From NCBI GenBank assembly GCA_964529715.1, contig CAZGXI010000040.1:1-36668 (forward strand): DNA of 36,668 nucleotides, written 5' to 3'. Under the pieces are notes generated by a model, which was not told where the DNA came from, made no database searches, and saw nothing but the letters and a program-made list of their open reading frames with translations. Both the position numbers and the translations under genes were made by a program. Shown piece by piece: positions 29,564-36,668 of the stretch. This stretch comes from CAZGXI01 sp964529715. Lineage in GTDB: Bacteria; Chloroflexota; Anaerolineae; Aggregatilineales; Ch27. Position 1 is the first letter of the stretch. Every line of letters starts with the position of its first letter.

Positions 29564-31057
29564 ATGACCGATAGTACGATCTGGACGGAGGCCGCCAACG
29601 CCCATGCCGGGCATCAGTACCAGCCAGAGGAGTTCATCGACCGGCAGGACATTGTGGAAATTGTCGAATCGATCCTGGAAGGCGCGCGCCCCGGTGGGCA
29701 GCAACCCACACGCTCGGTGATCGCGCTGTCCGGCGTGCAGGGAATCGGCAAATCGTGGCTGTTGCAGCACCTGCTCTATCTGTCTCGCAGCGGCACGCTG
29801 GGCCAGGGACGCGGCGGCGCGCCCCGACGAGCGACGGCGGCGGCTTATGCCAGTTTCATGGACCTGGGCGCCGACTTGCGCCGCACGCCGGTAGCCCTGA
29901 TCGGCACCCTCTACACCCAATTCACTGCCGCCCTCCAGAACGCCTTACCCGCTGTACGCGCGGCGGCAGGAGAAGTTGAAAAGGCGCTGGCGCAGACCCG
30001 CCGTGATGACGATTCGGCAGACCTCGCAGCGGCGCTCGTCGAACTGGTGACGGCCATCGGCGAGCAGGCGACGCCGATTCTGCTATTGGACGCGCTGGAA
30101 CTCCTGCCTTATCCCTCGGACCTCTTTCATTGGCTGGAAAACGACCTGTTGGCCCCTCTGGCTGCTACCGACCGGGCGATCATCGTCTTGGCGGCGCGCA
30201 AAGAAATCCGCGTGCGCAGTTTTGAACTGCGGCGGCGTTTTTTCCCCATCCGTCTCCAACCGTTCGATTCCGAAGATACCCTCCGGCAAGCAGCGCGCGT
30301 ATGCGGGTCACAGGAACGCGCTCCTGCGGCCAGAAAGTCCATCTACACCTATTCGCTTGGTCATCCTTACACCACTTGGAAGCTGTGCAGCCAGGCGGCG
30401 GGCGCGCTCGACGAATCGGCAAGTGCCGAGGCTGTCCGCACCTTGCGCGAGGTGGAGACCATGCTGTTGCAGGATGCGTCGGAACCCCTGCGCGCGCGGC
30501 TGCGCCTGGTGAGCGTATTGCGCAAGTTCAACGTCAATTCGCTGCGTCTGTTGCTGGCCGTTCTAGAAGACCCCGCCCTGCGCGAGCAGAAAGACCCCTA
30601 CTTCCTGGAACTCATCGATGACATGGTACGCTCCAACCTGGTCTTCTGGAACCAGCGCGACAAGGCTTACGTGATGGACACCCCCGTGCGCCAGATCATG
30701 AACCGTTTGCTGCGGTTGCAAGACCCGGCGGTTTATCGCCAGCGGCAGCAGGCCGCGCTGGAGATTTATCGCCAGTGGGTGCTGGCTTATCCGGGGATCA
30801 TCGATTTCATGGTCGAGGCGCTGTATCATCTGGCAGCGCGCGACGTGACTCCAGATGGGCGGGCGCCGGCAGCGGTATGGGAGGAGATAGAGGCGTTGCT
30901 GACGGACATCTTCCGGCGCGACGATGTGCATCCCCATATGCTGCCGGAAGCCGAGGACCTCTACGAGGCGCTGCGGCACGACCGCGAACTGGCCGCACTG
31001 CTGCCCGACAATCTGTGGGATCGGCTGATGGAATGGGTCGAGGCGTTGACGGACTGA
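29564..31057 (+). CDS. STAND-type NTPase (first of a pair)
   Basis: A 497-aa P-loop protein of the STAND/AAA-like group. The N-terminus (about 22-38, EEFIDRQDIVEIVESI) is the usual start of such domains. Walker A is GVQGIGKS (57-64), Walker B is ILLLD (172-176, with DALE), and IIVLAARKEI (about 205) is a sensor-like strand. After about residue 240 it is helical with a winged-helix-like part (RLRLVSVLRKFNVNSLRLLLAVL, ELIDDMVRSNLVFWNQRDKAYVMDTPVRQIM). No DNA-binding, nuclease or membrane-pore domain was recognised. The next gene starts 14 bases after its stop and the sequence between carries the binding site, so the two are one operon. Confidence 0.85.
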   Translation: MTDSTIWTEAANAHAGHQYQPEEFIDRQDIVEIVESILEGARPGGQQPTRSVIALSGVQGIGKSWLLQHLLYLSRSGTLGQGRGGAPRRATAAAYASFMDLGADLRRTPVALIGTLYTQFTAALQNALPAVRAAAGEVEKALAQTRRDDDSADLAAALVELVTAIGEQATPILLLDALELLPYPSDLFHWLENDLLAPLAATDRAIIVLAARKEIRVRSFELRRRFFPIRLQPFDSEDTLRQAARVCGSQERAPAARKSIYTYSLGHPYTTWKLCSQAAGALDESASAEAVRTLREVETMLLQDASEPLRARLRLVSVLRKFNVNSLRLLLAVLEDPALREQKDPYFLELIDDMVRSNLVFWNQRDKAYVMDTPVRQIMNRLLRLQDPAVYRQRQQAALEIYRQWVLAYPGIIDFMVEALYHLAARDVTPDGRAPAAVWEEIEALLTDIFRRDDVHPHMLPEAEDLYEALRHDRELAALLPDNLWDRLMEWVEALTD

Positions 31058-31071
31058 GGAGAGGGAACAAT

Positions 31072-34000
31072 ATGGCATCACCGGAAAGCTACGAGGTCAG
31101 GCCGTTTCGCACGCAGCACGTCATCGGGCGGACCGCCGAACTCCAAAAGATCGAAGCCGCCCTCAACGACGCCTCCGGCGCGACACACATCCTGGTGCTG
31201 CGCGGGCCGGGCGGCATCGGCAAGACGTTCCTGTTGGAAAAAACGCTCGATGCTGCCCGTCAGGCGCGCCCTCAGGGCTGCCCAGAGGTGGTCACTAGCG
31301 GCATTATCGACTTGTTCTTCAGCGAGACGCACAGCAGCGCCGCCCTCGAACAGGCTATCGCAGCGGGCATCGATCCTGCCGGAGAGTTCTTCGCCGAATA
31401 CACGCAGCAGCGCCAAGAATACGAAACCCTGCGCCGCAAGAGCGTCCCCGCTGACCGGCTGGAAGGGCTGCGCACCGATGTAACGGCGGCTTTCATCCGC
31501 TGCTTCAACCGGCTCTCAGCAACCCGGCGTGTGCTGCTGGCCTTTGATACCGCCGAGTCGATCCAGTACGAGCCAGAGGCGCTGCGCCGCATCTGTCGCG
31601 CCGAACAGGGCACACAATCGGCGGCGATTAAGGACTGGCTGTTGCAGGTATTGCCGCAGTTGCACAACACCGTCATCCTGATCGCCGGGCGCGAACATCA
31701 CCGCTATGCCCAAACGCCGCTGCCGTTCTGGGACGACGTGCGTGATAGCCTGAACCGCGCGGCGGTGCGCGGCGAGCTGATTCTGGCAGAAAGCCGCCTG
31801 GACCGCTTCACCGAGGCCGAGGCGTTGGCCTATTTCGAGGAAGTGATCCGCACGGCGCAGCAGCAACCCGGCCTGGACGACCTGGCCGATAACCTGCTTG
31901 CCCTCTCGGAGACCGAACGGCGGCAGATTTATCGCTACACCGAGGGCCGCCCGATCCGCCTGAGCCTGTTCATCGACCTGATCCGCTGGGAGTGGACCGA
32001 TCTCTACGACCTGCTCCAGCCCCAAGACGGCGATCAAACCTGGGAACTGGTCGAGGACCGCGTGGTGGCGGGCATCCTGGCAATCAACCCCGGCCATCCG
32101 GTGAATCAGATTTTGCGCCTGCTGGTGGCGACTCAGCCAGGATTGGACGCCGACCTGCTGCACACGCTCACCGACTGGCCGCGCGACGACTGCGCCGCGC
32201 GCCTGCACGAACTCGGCAGCCTGTCGTTCATCAAGCAACGCCGGGGACCCGATGGCGATCTGACCGTCTTTCTGCACGACGAGATGTACGATCTGCTGTT
32301 CGAGCGGCTGGGCTACCCACAGACCACCTATGCCGAGAACTGGGCTAAAGCCGCCGCCTATTACCGCGATCTCCTTGCCCAGGATGCCGAGGACCGACCC
32401 AGCGTCGAGGTCAAGCTGCTGCACTACCTGCTGCGCTCCAACCCGCTGGACGGCTACGACGCCTATCTTCAGGCCACCGAGAACGCCATCTACGAGCACC
32501 GCGTCAGCCATGATATGCAGCTTCGGGACGAGATGATCCGCTTCTTCGCCGTCGAAGCCTTCCACACCCACGCCCGTCACCTGGGCCTGAGCGACGACCA
32601 GGTGGCCCGCGATAGCACCATCCACTGGATCAAGCGGCACATCGAGCAAGATCGCCCGGAGACGGCCTGTCAGGTGGCCGAAACCGTGTTGGCCTTCGCC
32701 CCCGAGGATGTGCGCGAGCTGGTCGATGGCCTGCCCGCGGCGTCGGACAGAGATACCCAGGATGAGGTCGCGCTGGTGTACCGGCAAGGAGATGTGCTGT
32801 TCTGGGGGGCGCTGTTGCAAAACTATGCCCTGACCCTCACGTACCTGGCGCGCGCGCCGGAAGCACGTTTGCGCGCCATCTTGACAGCAGCCCTCAAGCT
32901 GATGAAGCACGCCACTGCTTCGCCCACGCGCCCGGCCTGGCTGATCGCGTTCGTGGCGGGCGAAACGCACAATCAGTTGGGCTACCTACATCGCACCGCC
33001 GGGCGTTATGGCGCGGCGCTGGACGAATATGCCCTGGCCGAGCACCTGTTCCGTCAGATCGAGCGCCAGGAACACCTGGCCCAGGTGCTCAACAACATGG
33101 CCTTCGTGCAGGCGATGGTGGGCCGCTCCGACCTGGCGCAGCTCACCATCCGCGAGGCGTATAACCTGCGCAAAGACAACGTCGGCGGGCACCCCCTGGC
33201 GCTTACGCAGAACACCTGGGGCCTGATCGCCAGCCTGGCTGGCGACCCGGAGTGGGGCGTTGAGCTTTGCCGGACGGCCCGCAGCACGTTTGAAGAGCTG
33301 GGCGAGCAGCGCGGCCTCGGCCTGACCCTGATCGCGCTGGGCTTCACGTACCGGCGGCTGGGCGAACGCTGGAAGGAAGGCCGCTACGCCCAGCGGCAGG
33401 CCGAGGCATATTTCCAGGAGGCCATCCAATGCCTGGAGCGGGCGGTGCATATCTTCTCTGAAGAGGCGCGGGAACCCATCCGTCTGTGGGAAGCCTATGA
33501 CGAACTGGGCAGCGCCTATATCGACCTGGCCTGGCTCTACCGCAATTTCTCCCGGCCTGATTTCGAGCAGGCGAGCCGTTGCCTGGATGCAGCGGTCGTC
33601 TTCCTCAACAAGGCACTAGACAGCCTGCCGCCGGGAAGCATGACCCTCCAGCGCGCCGACACCTACGACGACCTGGCCCAGGCGCTGGCCGATCACGGCA
33701 GCCTGAAAAAATTGCAAGAGCAGTTCGACGCCGCTCAGACGCTGATGGCCCAGGCAGACGATTACCTGCAACGCGCCCATGACCTGGTGGACGACGCTTA
33801 TCGGTTGGTCGCAGGGCAGGGCTTTCGTCCGATCAGAGAGCCGGACCACGCCTACTGGGCGCTGCTGGGCAAGCTGCATCGCCAGCGCGCCATCTGGTCG
33901 TTTGCCAGGGCCAGGGAGGCCACGCCGAATTCTGACGAGCAGTATCGCCTGCTGGACGAAGTCGCGCAAAACTTCGCCCTGGCCGTCGCTTACTTCCAGC

Positions 34001-34200
34001 ACTACTGGCCCGGTTCGGCCTATCTCGCGGTGGTGCTGCGGGCGGTCAGCCGCCGCACGCGCCAGTTGGAGCCGCACCTGCGACGGCGGCTGCGGCTGGG
34101 TGTCGAACGTACGGCGGCGGAATATCAGGTAGACCTGAAAGCCCTGTTGGACGTGATCGGTGACGTTGGTCAGGGCACGGGGCCGCTGGTCGAACCCTGA
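31072..34200 (+). CDS. STAND-type NTPase with long TPR-like C-terminal region
   Basis: A 1042-aa protein of the same class as the gene before. Walker A GPGGIGKT (45-52), Walker B VLLAFD (154-159), and sensor-like VILIAGREH (about 200). The NTPase and winged-helix part continues to about residue 440 (GDLTVFLHDEMYDLLFERLGYPQ). From about 600 to the end it is repeated helices with TPR-like patterns (AGRYGAALDEYALAEHLFRQIERQEHLAQVLNNMAFVQ, YDELGSAYIDLAWLYRNF, ATPNSDEQYRLLDEVAQNFALAVAYF). In known STAND proteins such a tail senses a ligand and then the NTPase drives oligomerisation. No effector domain was recognised. The ATG at 31072 with GAGGAGAGGG upstream is clearly better than an in-frame start inside the preceding gene. 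Ends at a strong terminator. Confidence 0.88.
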   Translation: MASPESYEVRPFRTQHVIGRTAELQKIEAALNDASGATHILVLRGPGGIGKTFLLEKTLDAARQARPQGCPEVVTSGIIDLFFSETHSSAALEQAIAAGIDPAGEFFAEYTQQRQEYETLRRKSVPADRLEGLRTDVTAAFIRCFNRLSATRRVLLAFDTAESIQYEPEALRRICRAEQGTQSAAIKDWLLQVLPQLHNTVILIAGREHHRYAQTPLPFWDDVRDSLNRAAVRGELILAESRLDRFTEAEALAYFEEVIRTAQQQPGLDDLADNLLALSETERRQIYRYTEGRPIRLSLFIDLIRWEWTDLYDLLQPQDGDQTWELVEDRVVAGILAINPGHPVNQILRLLVATQPGLDADLLHTLTDWPRDDCAARLHELGSLSFIKQRRGPDGDLTVFLHDEMYDLLFERLGYPQTTYAENWAKAAAYYRDLLAQDAEDRPSVEVKLLHYLLRSNPLDGYDAYLQATENAIYEHRVSHDMQLRDEMIRFFAVEAFHTHARHLGLSDDQVARDSTIHWIKRHIEQDRPETACQVAETVLAFAPEDVRELVDGLPAASDRDTQDEVALVYRQGDVLFWGALLQNYALTLTYLARAPEARLRAILTAALKLMKHATASPTRPAWLIAFVAGETHNQLGYLHRTAGRYGAALDEYALAEHLFRQIERQEHLAQVLNNMAFVQAMVGRSDLAQLTIREAYNLRKDNVGGHPLALTQNTWGLIASLAGDPEWGVELCRTARSTFEELGEQRGLGLTLIALGFTYRRLGERWKEGRYAQRQAEAYFQEAIQCLERAVHIFSEEAREPIRLWEAYDELGSAYIDLAWLYRNFSRPDFEQASRCLDAAVVFLNKALDSLPPGSMTLQRADTYDDLAQALADHGSLKKLQEQFDAAQTLMAQADDYLQRAHDLVDDAYRLVAGQGFRPIREPDHAYWALLGKLHRQRAIWSFARAREATPNSDEQYRLLDEVAQNFALAVAYFQHYWPGSAYLAVVLRAVSRRTRQLEPHLRRRLRLGVERTAAEYQVDLKALLDVIGDVGQGTGPLVEP

Positions 34201-34265
34201 TCCGGCGAGGCGACCGGCCCCCGGCAATCAACATGGTCGAGGGAAAAACCGCATAGAGCGTGAAG

Positions 34266-34298
34266 GCGCGACAGGGCGGTTGCCTGTCGCGCGTTTTT
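34266..34298 (+). terminator. Intrinsic terminator of the STAND operon
   Basis: A perfect 10-bp stem (GCGCGACAGG at 34266-34275 and CCTGTCGCGC at 34283-34292) with a 7-base loop is followed by GTTTTT (34293-34298). It lies 66 bases after the second STAND stop codon. Confidence 0.9.
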
Positions 34299-34325
34299 GG
34301 GTACAGGGTTTTGCGGCGAAGACCC

Positions 34326-34508
34326 TTATTTCCGCGTCGCCCGCGAGACCAGCGCCACGCCCGCCAGCAGCGCGATCCCGATGGCGAGCGAGCAGATCGA
34401 CGCCACGTATTCGGCGCTCGTGCGCGGCACCGTGATCACCAGCAGCAGTGCCAGCAGTGTGATGAACATCCCCGCGCGGAAGAACAGCTTCAGCCCTTCA
34501 GGTGCCAT
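34326..34508 (-). CDS. 60-aa two-helix membrane protein, coupled to the ABC ATPase
   Basis: A small protein with two hydrophobic helices (FFRAGMFITLLALLLVITV and YVASICSLAIGIALLAGVALV) and a basic end (SRATRK). Its ATG lies inside the last codons of the preceding ABC ATPase gene (11-base overlap, 34498-34508), so it is probably made by translational coupling with it. No family is recognised. It may be a membrane partner of the transporter; this is from position only. Confidence 0.7.
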   Translation of the reverse strand: MAPEGLKLFFRAGMFITLLALLLVITVPRTSAEYVASICSLAIGIALLAGVALVSRATRK

Positions 34509-35511
34509 ATAGCGTCAGCCCCCGCCCTTCGGTCAGCGGCGTGCAGGCCACCTCAACGCCGCCGTTGACGTCGGGAATACGCTCCAGGCGCGGCACATTC
34601 CGCTCGCAGATGCCTTCGACGTACCAGGGGCAGCGCGGGTGAAAGGCGCAGCCGGGCGGTAGTTCGGTCAGGCGCGGGATGTCCTCGCTGCGCAGAGCGA
34701 TGTGCTGCTTGGCGCGGGTCAGCGCGGGGTCAGGTTCGGGGATGGCCGACAGCAGCGCCTTCGTATAGGGGTGCTGGGGGGTTTCCACGATGGACGGCGT
34801 CGGTCCGATCTCCACCACGCGCCCCAGGTACATCACGGCAATGCGCCCCTGCCAGGCGAAGTACTTCGCCAGCGCCAGGTCGTGCGTAATGAAGACCAGC
34901 GTCACTTCCAGCTTGTCGCGCATCTCCATCAGCATGTTAAGCAGGCTGATGCGGATCGACACGTCCACCATGCTCACCGCCTCGTCGGCCACGATGACCG
35001 TCGGCAGGGTCGTCAGCGCGCGCGCGATGCTCACGCGCTGGCGCTGCCCGCCGCTGAGCTGGTGTGGATATTTGTCGATCACGTCGCCGATGGGCGTCAG
35101 GTCCACCGTGTCGAGCAGTTCGGCCACGCGCTCGCGCGCCTGGGCCGTAGAGTGAACCATGCCATGCCGGAACAGCGGGAAGCTGAGGATTTGCGAGACG
35201 CTGTGGGTGGGGTTCAACGAGGCGTAAGGGTCCTGGTGGATGATCTGCACGGCGCGGCGATAACGTTTGAAGTCCGCGCCTTTGAGCGTGTGCACATCCC
35301 GCCCCTCGAACAGCACCCTGCCGCTGCTGGGCGGCAGCAGGCCCGCCAGCACCTTACCGGTGGTGGTTTTGCCGCAGCCGCTCTCGCCCACCAGACATAA
35401 GAATTCCATCCGGTTTACATCCAGGTGGACGTTTTGCAGCACCGGGATGGTTGTGCGGCCTTTTTTGAAGGAGCGGCTCACATCGTCAAGCTGAAGAATC
35501 GGCGTCGGCAT
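34498..35511 (-). CDS. Oligopeptide/dipeptide ABC transporter ATP-binding protein (OppF/DppF-like)
   Basis: One of the two ATPases that power an Opp/Dpp-type importer at the inner face of the membrane. The 337-aa protein has Walker A GESGCGKT (42-49), Q-loop IHQDPYASLNP, signature LSGGQRQRV, Walker B TVIVADE and the H-loop THDLALAKYF. The next residues after Walker B are AVSMVD rather than the common PxSALD. The C-terminal part has the oligo_HPY-type end with PPGCAFHPRCPW. The ATG at 35511 is chosen over a GTG at 35538 because the family begins there. It is the second ATPase gene after OppD, separated by a family B-like repeat. Permease and binding-protein genes are not in the window. The substrate is unknown. 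Confidence 0.92.
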   Translation of the reverse strand: MPTPILQLDDVSRSFKKGRTTIPVLQNVHLDVNRMEFLCLVGESGCGKTTTGKVLAGLLPPSSGRVLFEGRDVHTLKGADFKRYRRAVQIIHQDPYASLNPTHSVSQILSFPLFRHGMVHSTAQARERVAELLDTVDLTPIGDVIDKYPHQLSGGQRQRVSIARALTTLPTVIVADEAVSMVDVSIRISLLNMLMEMRDKLEVTLVFITHDLALAKYFAWQGRIAVMYLGRVVEIGPTPSIVETPQHPYTKALLSAIPEPDPALTRAKQHIALRSEDIPRLTELPPGCAFHPRCPWYVEGICERNVPRLERIPDVNGGVEVACTPLTEGRGLTLYGT

Positions 35512-35540
35512 GGTCTCTACTTCCTCAAAGACAGGCACTT

Positions 35541-35594
35541 ACCGCACAGGACGCCAGGAGCGCAAAGATTGCGTCCTTTGCGATCTTTGCGGTG
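35541..35594. repeat. Dispersed inverted repeat, family B-like
   Basis: ACCGCACAGGACGCCAGGAG leads into CGCAAAGAT (35561-35569), which pairs with ATCTTTGCG (35583-35591), followed by GT. It fills the gap between the two ABC ATPase genes. It shares the CGCCAGGA core with the copies at 7151 and 16603. Confidence 0.55.
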
Positions 35595-35602
35595 AAACAC
35601 AT

Positions 35603-36619
35603 TCACCGGCTCTGTTGCAATTCGGCGTGGACGGCGATCACCCGGTCCATGTGCCAGCAGGCGGCGCTGTGGCCCGGCGCGTGCTGCTCGAACGGCGGCG
35701 TCTCCTTGCGGCAATGGTCGCTGGCGAACTGGCAGCGGGGGTGGAACTTGCATCCCGGCGGCGGGTTGATCAGGTCAGGCGGGTTGCCGGGGATGCTGAT
35801 TAACTCGTCCTGACCATGACTCAGCTTGGGTACCGAGCGCAGCAGGCCCAGCGTGTAGGGGTGCAATGGCCGGTAGAAAATATCCTCCACCGCGCCGATC
35901 TCCACCACCTCTCCGGCGTACATCGTGGCGACGCGGTCGGCCATCTCGGCGGCCAGGGCCAGGTCATGGCTGATGAAGATAATGCTAAAGTTCAGGCGTT
36001 CCTGGATCTGGTTTAGGACGTCGATGATGGCCCGTTGCGTCAAGATGTCCAGCGCCGTCGTCGGCTCGTCCAGGATCACGATTTGCGGGTCCAGGAGCAC
36101 CCCCAGGGCCAACAGGGCACGTTGCCGCATCCCGCCGCTGAGTTCGTGCGGGTAGGCGTCGTACACGCGCTGAGGGTCCAGCCGCACCAACTGGAACAGG
36201 TCCAGCGTGCGTCGGCGTACCCACTCGCGGTCGCCTAGGCCATGTGCGCGGGCAGTATCCAGAAACTGGTCACGGATGCGCAGTACCGGGTTGAAGGCGT
36301 TCTGCGCTCCCTGAAACACCATCGCACAGTCGCGCCAGCGCAGCGTGCGCAGGTCGCCGTCGCTTAGTTCGAGCACGTCCCGCGTCACGCCGTTGCGGGT
36401 GTAAAGGATTTTGCCGGATGTGATGCGCGCGTTGTCCGCCAGCATTCGGATCAGGGCCAGGCTGAGGGTCGTCTTGCCGCTGCCGCTTTCGCCGATCAGA
36501 GCCAGGGATTCGCCTTTGCGCAGGTCGAAAGACACGTGCTTTACCGCCTGCACCGGCCCGCGCCGCGAGCGATAGGTGACGGATACATTTTCCACTTGAA
36601 GGACGACGTTGTTGTTCAT
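35603..36619 (-). CDS. Oligopeptide/dipeptide ABC transporter ATP-binding protein (OppD/DppD-like)
   Basis: The first ATPase of the Opp/Dpp-type transporter. The 338-aa protein shows Walker A GESGSGKT (43-50), Q-loop VFQGAQNAFNP, signature LSGGMRQR, Walker B IVILDEPTTALD, and the H-loop SHDLALAAEM. The C-terminus has the conserved Cys cluster of OppD/DppD proteins (PPGCKFHPRCQFASDHC...AACW). The ATG at 36619 is the first in-frame start. Upstream is the left half of a family A repeat that runs out of the window, so the permeases, if any, lie beyond. Confidence 0.93.
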   Translation of the reverse strand: MNNNVVLQVENVSVTYRSRRGPVQAVKHVSFDLRKGESLALIGESGSGKTTLSLALIRMLADNARITSGKILYTRNGVTRDVLELSDGDLRTLRWRDCAMVFQGAQNAFNPVLRIRDQFLDTARAHGLGDREWVRRRTLDLFQLVRLDPQRVYDAYPHELSGGMRQRALLALGVLLDPQIVILDEPTTALDILTQRAIIDVLNQIQERLNFSIIFISHDLALAAEMADRVATMYAGEVVEIGAVEDIFYRPLHPYTLGLLRSVPKLSHGQDELISIPGNPPDLINPPPGCKFHPRCQFASDHCRKETPPFEQHAPGHSAACWHMDRVIAVHAELQQSR

Positions 36620-36636
36620 GGTGCTCTTGTCTTGCG

Positions 36637-36668
36637 GATTCCATAAGGGTACACGGATGACCCAGATA
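36637..36668. repeat. MITE-like palindrome, family A (left half, cut by window edge)
   Basis: GATTCCATAAGGGTACACGG and onward match the left end of the 22034-22146 element. The right half would lie beyond the window. Confidence 0.65.

Noticed and set aside
31516..32970. A 484-codon open frame on the minus strand, opposite the second STAND gene
   Set aside because: The + strand frame carries clear Walker motifs, a ribosome binding site and operon context. The opposite frame is an artefact of high GC content.
34498..34503. Frameshift or broken end in the OppF-like gene
   Set aside because: The frame and length are normal. The overlap with the small gene is an ordinary coupled start/stop.

Overview
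The window looks like a high-GC chromosomal segment of a Chloroflexota bacterium, probably from the Anaerolineae and relatives. This is an inference from several things together: the gene order of the ribosomal block, a zinc-type S4, two enzymes of families that commonly use cofactor F420, secreted proteins with Thr/Pro-rich linkers and PPC domains, a DUF5679 protein, and many dispersed palindromic intergenic repeats. No rRNA, tRNA or phage structural gene was seen.

Region 1 (1-7135, + strand) is the end of the spc operon plus the alpha operon: secY (3' part only), adk, map, rpmJ (37 codons), rpsM, rpsK, rpsD, rpoA (TTG start), rplQ, truA, rplM and rpsI. The usual infA between map and rpmJ is absent. 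An extended -10 promoter can be seen in front of rpmJ.

Region 2 (7136-11790) holds a DUF5679 zinc ribbon fused to a TIR domain, a membrane protein, and a minus-strand unit. That unit reads promoter, T-box leader with terminator, a 133-aa gene of unknown function, thrS without a TGS domain, and acpS. The T-box has a plausible ACC (Thr) specifier, so charging of tRNA-Thr probably controls the whole unit.

Region 3 (11791-29236) is mixed housekeeping and accessory content: glutaminyl cyclotransferase, a short-chain dehydrogenase with an altered catalytic Lys, a lipoprotein, a PPC-repeat secreted protein, a MoeA/periplasmic-binding-like fusion, a 37-aa membrane peptide, a deoxynucleoside kinase, a DDN-type nitroreductase, two glycosyltransferases, a luciferase-like oxidoreductase, a multi-pass membrane protein, a HEAT-repeat protein and a methyltransferase. 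A DUF4258/YgiT toxin-antitoxin-like pair sits exactly between two identical 102-bp direct repeats that copy the promoter and first codons of the methyltransferase.

Region 4 (29237-34298) carries two adjacent + strand STAND-type NTPases, the second with a long TPR-like tail. They are preceded by an array of GTCACA half-sites at near-helical spacing and closed by a strong intrinsic terminator. No effector domain was recognised in either. This pair, the TA cassette and the TIR fusion are the best candidates for something undescribed.

Region 5 (34326-36668, - strand) has two OppD/OppF-like ABC ATPases followed by a translationally coupled 60-aa membrane protein.

Several families of short inverted-repeat elements fill the gaps between genes. 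One of them appears to supply the -10 box for a leaderless gene.
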